Source: Malikia spinosa (lineage in GTDB: Bacteria > Pseudomonadota > Gammaproteobacteria > Burkholderiales > Burkholderiaceae_C). From it: DNA of 39,226 nucleotides. Below, piece after piece: positions 1-7,906 of the stretch. A model generated the notes under the pieces. That model was not told where the DNA came from. It made no database searches and saw only the letters and a list, made by a program, of their open reading frames with translations. A program made the position numbers and the translations under genes. Within the stretch, counting starts at the first letter, position 1. Each line of letters starts with the position of its first letter. Location: NCBI RefSeq assembly GCF_002980625.1, contig NZ_PVLR01000026.1, positions 1-39,226 on the forward strand, read 5' to 3'.

Positions 1-578
1 AGGCCAAGCAGGAAGACGGCATCATCTACTGGGCCGACGAGACGGCGGTGGTGCAAGATGGTCACTGGGTCCGAGGCTATGCCCCGGCGGGCCACGCGCC
101 GGTGCTGGCGGCGACCAGCCAGCGCTTTGGCCTGACCATGGTCTCGGCCATCAGCAGCAAGGGCCTGGTGAGGTTCGAGTTTCTCGAAGGTGCAGCCACA
201 GCTCAGACGACTCTGAGCTTCATGCAACGACTCGTGCAAGACAGCCAAGGCCACAAGGTCTTCCTCATCCTCGACAACCTCAGGGCTCACCATGCCAAGG
301 ACGTAGCCGCTTGGGTGCAGGCACATGAGCACGAGATCGAGGTGTTCTACCTGCCGCCCTACGCACCGCAGAGCAACCCGGACGAGTACCTCAACCGGGA
401 CTTCAAGACCCAGTTGCGCAGCGCCAATCGCTGCAGAACACCAGGCGGATTGCTGGAGAAGGCTACCGCCTTCATGCAGTTCCTGGTTAGCAGCCCGGAG
501 CGGGTGAAGTCCTATTTCCAGCATGATTCAGTGGTTTATGCCGTATGATCTGGTTAATGATTGCCGTCTAAATAAGAC
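1..578 (+). mobile_element. IS630-family insertion sequence, partial left copy
   Basis: The 3' half of an IS630-family element runs off the left edge of the window. The inner boundary is set by comparison with the inverted copy at 38649-39226: the two match closely up to base 578 and then diverge. The last shared bases are TAAGAC, which also match the 3' end of the adjacent CRISPR repeat, so the true IS end may be six bases earlier at a TA dinucleotide, the usual IS630 target. The two copies differ at scattered positions, so they are separate insertions or diverged copies rather than one sequence read twice. Confidence 0.85.
3..548 (+). CDS. IS630-family transposase, C-terminal part (DDE domain)
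   Basis: This is a partial reading frame, open at the window edge, that encodes the catalytic half of an IS630-type DDE transposase, which cuts and pastes the element at TA sites. The three expected acidic regions are visible: WADETAVV near the start, ILDNLRAHHA in the middle, and PYAPQSNPDEYLNRDF with the final glutamate. The N-terminal helix-turn-helix half is missing. A GTG at 48 would give a 166-residue protein but lies inside the catalytic domain and is not a real start. The right-hand copy differs at several residues (for example DSQGHK here against DSEGHK there). The family call is firm; whether the full element is active cannot be judged. Confidence 0.85.
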   Translation, partial: AKQEDGIIYWADETAVVQDGHWVRGYAPAGHAPVLAATSQRFGLTMVSAISSKGLVRFEFLEGAATAQTTLSFMQRLVQDSQGHKVFLILDNLRAHHAKDVAAWVQAHEHEIEVFYLPPYAPQSNPDEYLNRDFKTQLRSANRCRTPGGLLEKATAFMQFLVSSPERVKSYFQHDSVVYAV

Positions 579-611
579 GACATGACGTTTCCCAGTAAGT
601 TAGTTAGTAAG
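573..611. other. Possible truncated CRISPR repeat end plus orphan spacer
   Basis: Bases 573-578 read TAAGAC, identical to the last six bases of the CRISPR repeat. The following 33 bases (579-611) have exactly the length of a spacer and abut the first complete repeat at 612. The simplest reading is that IS630 inserted at the TA inside a repeat and removed everything upstream, including the leader. Caveat: the right-hand IS copy also ends in TAAGAC, so these bases may belong to the IS instead. Confidence 0.5.
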
Positions 612-1812
612 GATTCAATCAAGCCCTGATACCAAAGGGATTAAGACCTTTTGCTCGGATGATTTTTCTGCCTTGTCTGATTCAATCAAGCCCTGATACC
701 AAAGGGATTAAGACCATCACGGCTTTTTGTGCTTTACCCTTAGTTGCGATTCAATCAAGCCCTGATACCAAAGGGATTAAGACTCGTCCAGTTTCTCAAG
801 GAAATGCACGCTTGCAGGATTCAATCAAGCCCTGATACCAAAGGGATTAAGACCAGTCGGCCGCGTCAGCCATACGTTCACATGCGATTCAATCAAGCCC
901 TGATACCAAAGGGATTAAGACACGACTTTCGCAAGCCAATGTTTGAGGGTTGATTCAATCAAGCCCTGATACCAAAGGGATTAAGACAGCATCAGCCAGG
1001 GCCGGAGCATCAGCCAGGGATTCAATCAAGCCCTGATACCAAAGGGATTAAGACTGCTTCATTGCCTCATACTTACCGCGTTTTTTGGATTCAATCAAGC
1101 CCTGATACCAAAGGGATTAAGACTTTTCCTTTTTTGATGGGTCAGAGAAACAGAGAAAGGATTCAATCAAGCCCTGATACCAAAGGGATTAAGACACGTC
1201 GTTCTCGGGCAATTTGAGAATTGCGCTGATTCAATCAAGCCCTGATACCAAAGGGATTAAGACATCACCGGGCCGCTTCGTTGTTGCTTGCATCTAGATT
1301 CAATCAAGCCCTGATACCAAATGGATTAAGACGTTTCTAATTGCACCTGTACGATAGCCGTTTTGGATTCAATCAAGCCCTGATACCAAAGGGATTAAGA
1401 CACGTTTCAATTGCTAGGTCATGATTGGATTCAACGATTCAATCAAGCTCCGATACCAAAGGGATTAAGACGTTTCAGCTTTCTGGGGTTGTTCTAGTTC
1501 TTCGATTCAATCAAGCCCTGACGCAAAATGGATTAAGACTGCCGCAGCACTTCGGCTTGTTCCATCGTCGTGATTCAATCAAGCCCTGACGCAAAAAGGA
1601 TTAAGACTGCCAGCGCTTCGTATGATTTTAATGCGCTCATGATTCAATCAAGCCCTGATACAAAATGGATTAAGACGCAGTTTTTGCCACTACCTTAACT
1701 AGCACAATATTAAATCAAGCCCTGACAAAAAATAGATTTGATATCAACAATCATGCAAGATTGGTAGCCGCAGTAATATTCAATCAGGCCCCAATGAAAA
1801 TGGATCAGGATA
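612..1812. CRISPR. CRISPR array, 16 good plus 2 decayed 36-bp repeats, no cas genes nearby
   Basis: The repeat is 36 bp; on the plus strand it begins GATTCAATC and ends ATTAAGAC, with a weak CCCT/AGGG stem inside. Repeats start at 612, 679, 748, 818, 886, 952, 1019, 1088, 1160, 1228, 1297, 1366, 1436, 1504, 1572 and 1641, with decayed copies at 1708 and 1777. Spacers are 30-36 bp (mostly 31-34) and all different. Repeats 1-10 and 12 are identical, repeat 11 has one change, 13 has two, and 14-16 share a variant centre (for example GACGCAAAATGG). The last two are strongly degenerate. Decay at the right end suggests the leader was on the left, now replaced by the IS, with transcription left to right. 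Against this, the reverse strand ends ATTGAATC, close to the common ATTGAAAC handle; the plus strand ends ATTAAGAC, also similar. Type cannot be assigned from the repeat alone. Confidence 0.97.
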
Positions 1813-2234
1813 CTTCAAGTCGGACAATTAATGGGGAGTATTAAAATATGAGATTCAAAGCAGTTTCTAATGCTCCATTTTATCCTGACCCAGGTTTTCT
1901 CCTTATTCCACATCACGGCACTCACGATTGATCCTGTTGGCGCCGACAGGCTATCTGTTGCGCGCATTTGATCGCCAGCGCATCGGATGTTGCAGGCGAC
2001 ACGTTTGGAAACCTGATGGCTTCACGCCAGGATCATCTAGGTTCTTGGCGTCTATCGAACTTCGATTCCGCTGTCATGCATGAGCCCTCATGGGATGTTT
2101 TCCTTGGGTTGTTTGGGTCCATGCCCATGACAAAAAACTTTCCCCAGCTTCCTTGCTGAACAATTTCATCCCTGATACCGTGCGTTCCCAGTTGAAAGCA
2201 GCATGACTGCTTCGGAAGGGCAAGGGGAGGATCT
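1813..2234. other. Intergenic region between CRISPR array and transfer operon
   Basis: No convincing gene lies in these 422 bases. The first 70 or so are AT-rich and may hold a further unrecognisable repeat remnant (GATTCAA at 1852). The rest should contain the promoter of the tra operon, but no clear -35/-10 pair could be picked out. A reading frame at 1968-2159 has no ribosome binding site and no recognisable features. Confidence 0.5.
1933..1950. promoter_or_regulatory. 18-bp near-perfect palindrome upstream of tra operon
   Basis: The arms CCTGTTGGC and GCCGACAGG are complementary with one mismatched pair. It lies about 285 bp upstream of the first tra gene. It could be an operator for a transfer regulator, but no regulator is encoded next to it. 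Confidence 0.3.
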
Positions 2235-2717
2235 ATGTGCTTTGCTGCGCGTGTGCTGGGTGCGGGTTTCCTGCTGCCGGCGGCTGCCTGGGCGACCTGC
2301 TGGGACGAGGCAGGTCGTGGCCACGGCATCGATCCCCTGCTGCTGAAGGCGATCGCCTGGAAGGAGTCGCGCGGCTGGACCGGTGCCGTGGGGCCCAGGC
2401 TCAGGGATGGCAACCGCGCGCTCGGGCTCATGCAGATCAACACCATCCATTTGCCCAGCCTGGCGCGGTTCGGCATCGGACGCGAGCAGCTGTTCGATGC
2501 CTGCACCAGCCAGAAGGTAGGCGCCTGGGTACTGGCGAACTGCATCCAGCGCTTCGGTGCGACCTGGAAGGCGGTCGGCTGCTACTACGCCGGCCCGGCG
2601 TCCACCAATCACAGCGCCCAGGCGGCCTATGTGCGCGATGTGCAGCGCTTCTACGAGGGCTACCGCTGGCAGGCCGCAGCCGCACCGGCACGACTGGTCA
2701 CCTTGCAAGGGCAATGA
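2235..2717 (+). CDS. Lytic transglycosylase, VirB1-like
   Basis: This is a small periplasmic muramidase that opens local gaps in peptidoglycan for assembly of the conjugation apparatus. The 160-residue product has a short signal peptide (ending near AAAWA, residue 20) and an SLT fold: the catalytic glutamate lies in AIAWKESRGW (about residues 40-49), followed by the family signature ALGLMQIN and a later GCYYAG segment. Cysteines in the mature part suggest a disulfide. The ATG at 2235 is preceded by AAGGGGAGGA at good spacing. It heads the tra operon, as transglycosylases of this class often do in F-type systems, and the next gene starts two bases after its stop. Confidence 0.9.
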   Translation: MCFAARVLGAGFLLPAAAWATCWDEAGRGHGIDPLLLKAIAWKESRGWTGAVGPRLRDGNRALGLMQINTIHLPSLARFGIGREQLFDACTSQKVGAWVLANCIQRFGATWKAVGCYYAGPASTNHSAQAAYVRDVQRFYEGYRWQAAAAPARLVTLQGQ

Positions 2718-2718
2718 A

Positions 2719-3096
2719 ATGGCGCTGCCCGACAGCAGAATCATGCTTCAGCTGCCGCTGGCCCTGCTGCTGGCTGGCCCTGCCTGTGCGCAGTCATTGA
2801 GCCAATCTGCCGCAGTAAAGCAGACCTTCGACGTGGTGCAGTTCGGCGTGCCGCGCGGGGCTCGGTTCGTGTTCTGCGATGGCGCGGATTGCCCGCAGCG
2901 CTCGATCAAGCACCTTCAGTTGCCACCTGCTCCGACACCCAAGCTCGACGAATCTGTGCAGCCGGTCCCTCAGCTGATTCAGCCCGCCGAGGCCCTGTCG
3001 CCCGTGAACGTCACGCCACGTCACAAGCCGCCCAGGAAAAAGCGCGGCAAGCCCGGGGTCCGGTACGAATGCAAGCCTGTCACGCGAGGGAAGTGA
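2719..3096 (+). CDS. Secreted hypothetical protein of the tra operon
   Basis: The product is about 125 residues and has an N-terminal signal peptide (hydrophobic LPLALLLAGPACA, cleavage probably before QSLS). The mature part has two cysteines in FVFCDGADCPQRS, a proline-rich middle, and a very basic tail (RHKPPRKKRGKPG). I do not recognise a named family. Position between the transglycosylase and the pilin gene implies an envelope role in pilus assembly, but that is inference. The start chosen is ATG 2719, with AAGGG seven bases upstream; a second ATG at 2743 would still give a signal peptide. The longer upstream reading frame overlaps the transglycosylase and is rejected. Confidence 0.65.
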   Translation: MALPDSRIMLQLPLALLLAGPACAQSLSQSAAVKQTFDVVQFGVPRGARFVFCDGADCPQRSIKHLQLPPAPTPKLDESVQPVPQLIQPAEALSPVNVTPRHKPPRKKRGKPGVRYECKPVTRGK

Positions 3097-3186
3097 CCGG
3101 TCATCGCCTTTGCGCAATCCCCTGGCGCAAGGCCCCTCGCGGGGATGTCTCAGGGGTTCTCCATCCACCTTGCAGGGAGCTTTGAA

Positions 3187-3519
3187 ATGACCGCAGCAAT
3201 ACGCGCAATCGAGGGGGACCGGCAGTCGGGACCGTGGCTCAAGGTCTTGTTGGTCGCAGGCATGTTCCTGGGCATGATGATGCTGGCGTCGGGAGCCTAT
3301 GCCAGCGATGGCACGGAATTCGATGCCGCCGTGGCCAAGTGGGACGGCTGGGTCAAGGGCAACCTGGGCAAGCTGGCGGCCCTGATCGCGCTGGGGGTGG
3401 GATCGGTCGTGGCGGCGGTCAGGAAGGACTGGAGCTGGTTCTTCGGCGCGGTGATCCTGTCGATGGGCATCGGTGTCATCGTGGGCATCGTCAACGCCAG
3501 CTTCACGGCAACCATCTGA
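3187..3519 (+). CDS. traA: TraA-like conjugative pilin precursor
   Basis: This 110-residue prepilin has a long leader and two hydrophobic helices. The leader helix (residues 17-36) ends in GAYA, and cleavage before Ser40 would leave a mature subunit of about 71 residues, close to the 70 of F pilin. The mature part has the TraA/VirB2 plan: helix GKLAALIALGVGSVVAAV, a short charged loop (RKDW), then helix FFGAVILSMGIGVIVGIV. ATG 3187 is preceded by GGGAGC; an earlier in-frame ATG at 3145 lacks a ribosome binding site. It is followed by traL, as in F. The pilin would be the main subunit of the conjugative pilus. Sequence identity in this family is low, so the call rests on size, topology and context. 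Confidence 0.8.
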   Translation: MTAAIRAIEGDRQSGPWLKVLLVAGMFLGMMMLASGAYASDGTEFDAAVAKWDGWVKGNLGKLAALIALGVGSVVAAVRKDWSWFFGAVILSMGIGVIVGIVNASFTATI

Positions 3520-3534
3520 ACCAGGGAGGTGGCC

Positions 3535-3828
3535 ATGTCCAGGAAAACAGATCTGTCTCACTACATCCCGCGCCGGCTCGACGATGGCGCCAAGTTCCTG
3601 TTCTGGGACATCGACGTGGCCATGATCGGCTTCGCGGGCGTGATGCTGGGGATCAGCACGGGATTTCCCATCATCGGCATGGGCTTGGGGCTGACGGGCG
3701 CTTACTTCTATGGCCGGCTCAAGGCCGGCAAGCATCCGGGCATGGCGACCCATCTGCTGTACTGGTTCACCGGATTTCCCGAGCCCAGGGAGCTGCCGGG
3801 CAGCCACATCCGCGAGCTCAACGGCTGA
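3535..3828 (+). CDS. traL: TraL, VirB3-like pilus assembly protein
   Basis: TraL is a small inner-membrane protein of F-type secretion systems, equivalent to VirB3, needed for pilus assembly. The 97-residue product begins with the typical soluble stretch (HYIPRRLDD), then a central hydrophobic hairpin (VAMIGFAGVMLGISTGFPIIGMGLGL region, residues 31-58) and a C-terminal YWFTGFPEPRELPGSH region that resembles TraL proteins. ATG 3535 has AGGGAGG six bases upstream, better than the in-frame GTG at 3529, which overlaps that site. It sits between the pilin gene and traE, the conserved order. Confidence 0.88.
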   Translation: MSRKTDLSHYIPRRLDDGAKFLFWDIDVAMIGFAGVMLGISTGFPIIGMGLGLTGAYFYGRLKAGKHPGMATHLLYWFTGFPEPRELPGSHIRELNG

Positions 3829-3842
3829 GGGGCGCACACGCC

Positions 3843-4430
3843 ATGGCACCCGAACAGGCCACCAACGAGCGGGAGCGACTGCAGTCGCAGATCCGCTTCC
3901 ACCGCGCCGCCAACGCCGGTCTGCTGACAGTCCTGCTCCTCCTGGTGCTGCTGCTGGGATTCGTGGTGGTGCGCGACACCACGAAGATCGTTCCGACCGA
4001 GATCAGGCGGCCCTACGAGATCGGGGCCAACTACGCCAACAAGGACTACCTGCTCGACATGGCCGGCTATGTGCTGGGCACCGTCCTGACCGTCACGCCC
4101 GAATCGGTGGACTACAACAACCGGGTGATCCTCAAGATGACCGACCCGGACGGCTATGCCGGCCTGAAAACCGCGCTCGATGCGGCAGCGCTGCGACTCA
4201 AGCAGGAGCGGGTCACCACCATCTGGGTGCCGCGCAAGGAAGAGGTCAGCGAGCGCGACAAGCGCGTCAAGGTCAGCGGCAAGCTCAAGACCTACATCGC
4301 GGACAAGCTCACCTCGGAGCGCGACAAGGACTATCTGGTCGAATTCTCCGTCACCACCTCGGGGCGTCTCTATGTTTCCAAGATTGAAGAATTCCTGGGG
4401 CGCGCTCCTGCTCAGCCTGCTGGCAGCTGA
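3843..4430 (+). CDS. traE: TraE, VirB8-like inner-membrane component
   Basis: TraE is the F-type counterpart of VirB8, an inner-membrane scaffold with a periplasmic domain. The 195-residue protein has a short cytoplasmic N terminus, one transmembrane helix (about residues 25-41, LLTVLLLLVLLLGFVVV), and a periplasmic domain of the expected size. The start at 3843 follows traL by 14 bases. The 3' end overlaps the start of traK by 59 bases, suggesting translational coupling. Family and order (L-E-K-B) agree with F. Confidence 0.88.
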   Translation: MAPEQATNERERLQSQIRFHRAANAGLLTVLLLLVLLLGFVVVRDTTKIVPTEIRRPYEIGANYANKDYLLDMAGYVLGTVLTVTPESVDYNNRVILKMTDPDGYAGLKTALDAAALRLKQERVTTIWVPRKEEVSERDKRVKVSGKLKTYIADKLTSERDKDYLVEFSVTTSGRLYVSKIEEFLGRAPAQPAGS

Positions 4431-5103
4431 AGCCGGCGCGACGCAGCTGATCGAGCATGCCGATCGGGGTCATGTCAGCGTCAATATTTCGGCCAGCGAA
4501 ACCAACCGGCTCGCGATCGAGGGCCGGCGCATCGCGAATGTCGTGCCCAGCGTCAAGGGCGTGCTGGCGGGCCAGAAGGACGAGGGACTGGGGGCCTACT
4601 ACTTCACGCTCGCCAATGCCGCGCCGAACCAGGGCAGCGTCACGCTCTTCGTCTCGGACGACAAGGGCGTGACCTACAAGCTGATCCTGCTGCCGCGTCC
4701 GATGGCCGGCGAGGAAATCATCATCCGTCCGCCCGGAGACAAGACTGCCAGCGCGGGCCGCGCCACGGCTGACGGTCGCGCCGCTTCCTACCAGCGCCGC
4801 ATCAAGGACCTGATGCTCGCGATGGCCGACGAGGAGAGCAGGGCCGGCGTGGAGCCGGTCGCGGTCAACCGGGAAGTGCCGCTCTGGAAGGAAGGCCGTC
4901 TGGTGCTGCTGGCCCAGTACCTGGAAGGCGACATGGTGGGAGAAAGGTACCGTCTGAATAACGTCTCGCCGTCCTCGATGCTGCTGGTCGAGCAGGAGCT
5001 GTACCGCCGTGGCGTGCGTGCCGTCGCGGTCGAGCACCACACGCTGATGCAGGGCGACAGCACCCAGATCTACGTCGTGCGGGAGCGCAAGGACCATGAG
5101 TGA
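4372..5103 (+). CDS. traK: TraK, VirB9-like secretin-type component
   Basis: TraK is the periplasmic, outer-membrane-associated ring protein of F-type systems, working with TraB and lipoprotein TraV in the core complex. The 243-residue product starts at ATG 4372, inside the end of traE, with a signal peptide (WGALLLSLLAAEAGA) and mature N terminus near Thr23. The mature part is beta-rich, matching the family's two-lobe plan. The longer open frame from 4180 lies wholly inside traE and lacks a signal sequence, so it is not used. The stop overlaps the traB start by eight bases. Confidence 0.87.
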   Translation: MFPRLKNSWGALLLSLLAAEAGATQLIEHADRGHVSVNISASETNRLAIEGRRIANVVPSVKGVLAGQKDEGLGAYYFTLANAAPNQGSVTLFVSDDKGVTYKLILLPRPMAGEEIIIRPPGDKTASAGRATADGRAASYQRRIKDLMLAMADEESRAGVEPVAVNREVPLWKEGRLVLLAQYLEGDMVGERYRLNNVSPSSMLLVEQELYRRGVRAVAVEHHTLMQGDSTQIYVVRERKDHE

Positions 5104-6439
5104 CCCGAATGAGCAAACCAGGAAGCGCCAGATGCTGCTGGTCGGCGGGGCCATCTCCGGCATCCTGCTGCTCGCCGGCGCCGGCATGTTCCTGTTCGAC
5201 AGCGGTCCGGTCCAGCGCCGGGAAAAGCCCACCACCGTCAATGTCACTCCGCCGGGCACGGTCGAAGACAAGGATGCGTGGCGTGCCCAGCAGGCCGCCA
5301 AGGAAAAGTCCAACGAGGCCCTGATCGGCGAAATCCGCAATCAGCTCAAGGAGCAGGCCGAGCAGAACAGGAAGCTCACACTGGCGATCGAGGAGCTCAG
5401 GGCCGGCAAGGAGGCGGCTGGCAGCCCAGTCGGCACGGCAACCGGCAGGCCTCAGGCTTCGGTGCTCGACAAGCCGCTGCCCGTGCCTGCCGGTCCGGGT
5501 CCGGGCCAGCGCGTGCTGCAGCCACCCACGGCCAAGGGCGACCCGGCCGTGCTGAACCAGCCGATCGGACAGGCCGAGGTCAAGCCGCGCCGCGAAGTCG
5601 AGATCATCAGCTTCGGCAACGGCGAGCCGTCCCGAGGCGCAGGCTCGGTGGGTGGCGGCAGCGAGGGCGTGACCGAAGTCATCGGGTTCCCGACCGACGA
5701 GAAGGCCAGGAAGTACGGCACCACGAGTGGCAGGCCGGACAGCGCCAGGCGCCAGATCGACTTCCTGCCGGCCGGCTCCTTCGTGCGCGTCGCCATGCTC
5801 AACGGCGTCGATGCCCCCACCGGCGGACAGGCACAGTCCAACCCGCTGCCGGTCGCCTTCCATGTGCTCGATGTCGCCAACCTGGCCAACCAGCACAAGC
5901 TCGACATCAGGGACTGCCGCGTGATCGCAGCCACCTGGGGCGACCTGTCGTCGGAGCGCATGATGGGACGCACCGAGACGCTGGCCTGCGTGATCGAGGG
6001 CGAGGCGGTCGAGATGCCGATCAAGGGCCAGGTGATCGGGGAGGACGGCAAGGCGGGCGTGCGCGGGCGACTCGTCACCAAGCAGGGCCAGCTGCTCGCC
6101 AACACCCTGTTCGCCGGCGCGCTCAGCGGCATCGGCAAGGCCTTCCAGTCCTCGGCCACCATCACCAGCATGGGCGGTGGCGGCATCACCCAGACCATCG
6201 ATCCGGACAAGATCGGCCAGGCCGCCATCGGCGGCGGTGTCGGCAGCGCGGGCCAGCAGCTCGCGCAGTACTACCTCAAGGCCGCCGACAAGCTCTATCC
6301 CGTCATCGAGACCGATGGCGGGCGCACCGTCGAGCTGCTGATCACCAAGGGCGCCATCTATTCCGGCAGGGCGCTCGCCAGGGACGACTATCGCGCCCTG
6401 ATGCGGCGCTCGGGCTCCAGGAGGTACGAAGATGATTGA
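5096..6439 (+). CDS. traB: TraB, VirB10-like core complex protein
   Basis: TraB spans from inner membrane to outer membrane and joins TraK and TraV to form the core channel. The 447-residue product has a single N-terminal transmembrane helix (about 14-33), a charged coiled-coil segment (about 58-107), a Pro/Gly-rich linker (about 110-190), and a C-terminal VirB10-type beta-barrel domain (from about 220) containing FLPAGSFVRVAMLNGVDAPT. Length is near that of F TraB (475). Start ATG 5096 overlaps the traK stop, and its own stop overlaps the next start by eight bases. Confidence 0.92.
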   Translation: MSDPNEQTRKRQMLLVGGAISGILLLAGAGMFLFDSGPVQRREKPTTVNVTPPGTVEDKDAWRAQQAAKEKSNEALIGEIRNQLKEQAEQNRKLTLAIEELRAGKEAAGSPVGTATGRPQASVLDKPLPVPAGPGPGQRVLQPPTAKGDPAVLNQPIGQAEVKPRREVEIISFGNGEPSRGAGSVGGGSEGVTEVIGFPTDEKARKYGTTSGRPDSARRQIDFLPAGSFVRVAMLNGVDAPTGGQAQSNPLPVAFHVLDVANLANQHKLDIRDCRVIAATWGDLSSERMMGRTETLACVIEGEAVEMPIKGQVIGEDGKAGVRGRLVTKQGQLLANTLFAGALSGIGKAFQSSATITSMGGGGITQTIDPDKIGQAAIGGGVGSAGQQLAQYYLKAADKLYPVIETDGGRTVELLITKGAIYSGRALARDDYRALMRRSGSRRYEDD

Positions 6440-7181
6440 ACGGGCACTGTCCCTGGTGCTGGTTGCAGCACTTGCCGTTCCGGCTCTGGCCCGGGCGGAG
6501 GAGCCAGCCGCGCTGGTCGAGAAGTTCCGTCAGCTGTATCCGAAGACCACCTTCCGCGAAGTCCGTCCGTCGCAGCTCCCCGGGCTGTACGAGGTGGTGA
6601 TGGGCGAGAACATCGCCTACACCGACGAGTCGGGGCGCTACTTCATCTTCGGCCACCTGTTCGACATGCGGCGGCAGCTCGACCTGACCGCCCAGCGCAA
6701 GCTCGACGGCCGCAGGTCCGACTTCCCGGCGCCGTACCTGGCGCAGGCGATCCGCACGGTCAGAGGGAACGGCAGCCGTAGCCTGGCGGTATTCAGCGAT
6801 CCGGACTGTCCCTACTGCAGGCAGCTCGAAGCCGAGCTGGCCCGGCTCGACAACGTGACCATCCACACCTTCCTCTATCCGCTCGAGGCGCTGCATCCCG
6901 AGGCCAGGACCCGGGCCGTCAGCGTCTGGTGCGCACCGGACCGCGCGCGGGCCTGGAGTGACTTGATGCTGACGGGCCGCAAGCCCCGGCTGGTGGCCTG
7001 CGACAACCCGATCGATGACAACCTGGTGCTGGGCTCGCGGCTCGGCGTGGTCGGGACGCCGACGCTGATTGCCGTCGATGGCCGGGTCCTGCCGGGTTCG
7101 GCATCGGCGGAAAAGATCGATCAGTGGCTGGGTGGCGTCAATTCCGGGACACAGGATGCAGGCAAGGGGGCCGACCAATGA
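6432..7181 (+). CDS. DsbC-like periplasmic thiol isomerase
   Basis: The 249-residue product has a signal peptide (to about residue 22), a DsbC-type N-terminal dimerisation region (ENIAYTDESGRYFIFGHLFD) and a thioredoxin fold with active site CPYC at 126-129 (SDPDCPYCRQLEAEL) and the cis-proline loop GTPT later. It would isomerise disulfides in the many cysteine-rich tra products downstream (TraU, TraN, TraH), the role given to TrbB or DsbC in F-type systems. It starts inside the end of traB and its TGA overlaps the traV ATG, so it belongs to the operon. Confidence 0.88.
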   Translation: MIERALSLVLVAALAVPALARAEEPAALVEKFRQLYPKTTFREVRPSQLPGLYEVVMGENIAYTDESGRYFIFGHLFDMRRQLDLTAQRKLDGRRSDFPAPYLAQAIRTVRGNGSRSLAVFSDPDCPYCRQLEAELARLDNVTIHTFLYPLEALHPEARTRAVSVWCAPDRARAWSDLMLTGRKPRLVACDNPIDDNLVLGSRLGVVGTPTLIAVDGRVLPGSASAEKIDQWLGGVNSGTQDAGKGADQ

Positions 7182-7822
7182 AGACACTGACCCCGATCGT
7201 TGTCTCGCTCGTCTTGGGGGCGCTGTCGGCCTGCAGCAGCATGTCGGGCTACGACGCGAAATCCAGTTTCGCCTGCAGGGCGCCCGACGGCATCCTGTGC
7301 GAATCCATGAGCGGCATCTACGCCAACGCCAGGGCCAACAACCTGCCCGGCCAGCGCGGCAGCGGGCGCGCCGCGGAACCAGCCGAACCTCAGACCGCTA
7401 AAACCGGTGCCGCCGTGATGAGCCGGCCGATCGACTCTGGCACGCCGATCCGCAGCGCGCCGCGTGTGCTGCGCGTCTGGTTCGCGCCCTGGGAGGACAG
7501 CGACGGCGACCTGCACGACCAGAGCTATGTCTACCTGCCGGTCGATTCCGGGCGCTGGTTGATCGAGCACAACCGCCGGCGCATCCAGGACAGCTACCGG
7601 CCCGTGCGTCCGCCCGCCCATGTGTCGATACCGGCCGGACCGGGCAATCCAGGAGCGGCCGGGCAGCCAGGTCAGGGCCTGCGTCCGATGGCTGGCCCTG
7701 CGGCTGACAGCAGCGGGCAGGAATCGATCGGCGTGCGCCAGGACCGCATGGGCAAGGAGCAAGCCGCCGAACTGCTCAGCGGCGTGCTGCGGCCAGGCCA
7801 GGTAATACCGGACGGTGAGTAG
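7178..7822 (+). CDS. traV: TraV, outer-membrane lipoprotein of core complex
   Basis: TraV is the VirB7-like lipoprotein that anchors the core complex to the outer membrane. The 214-residue product has a lipoprotein signal with lipobox LSAC (cysteine about residue 19) followed by the TraV-like start SSMSGYDAKSSFACRAPDG, which carries the two conserved additional cysteines of the family (FACRAPDGILCESMSG). The C-terminal third is Pro/Gly-rich, and a tract of basic residues covers IEHNRRRIQ. ATG 7178 overlaps the previous stop. An upstream in-frame extension to 7124 is inside the DsbC gene. Confidence 0.88.
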   Translation: MKTLTPIVVSLVLGALSACSSMSGYDAKSSFACRAPDGILCESMSGIYANARANNLPGQRGSGRAAEPAEPQTAKTGAAVMSRPIDSGTPIRSAPRVLRVWFAPWEDSDGDLHDQSYVYLPVDSGRWLIEHNRRRIQDSYRPVRPPAHVSIPAGPGNPGAAGQPGQGLRPMAGPAADSSGQESIGVRQDRMGKEQAAELLSGVLRPGQVIPDGE

Positions 7823-7906
7823 CAGCTACTGAACGGCAGCGATGAAGAGACTGGCCGCGCGATGCTGTGATCCCGCGAGCCAGTCAGCCAACAGGGAGGA
7901 GACTGA

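Noticed and set aside
744-953. 69-codon open frame inside the CRISPR array
   Set aside because: It is built of repeat and spacer sequence and repeats the same peptide; no ribosome binding site.
612-1812. Assigning the CRISPR array to a named type (for example I-B or III)
   Set aside because: Repeat length and the two candidate 8-base ends fit several types, and no cas genes are present to decide.
1968-2159. 63-codon open frame upstream of the transglycosylase
   Set aside because: No ribosome binding site, no recognisable features, and it lies in the expected promoter region.
4351-5896. Long minus-strand frames opposite traK and traB
   Set aside because: They are shadows of high-GC genes; the plus strand has the family motifs and overlapping starts.
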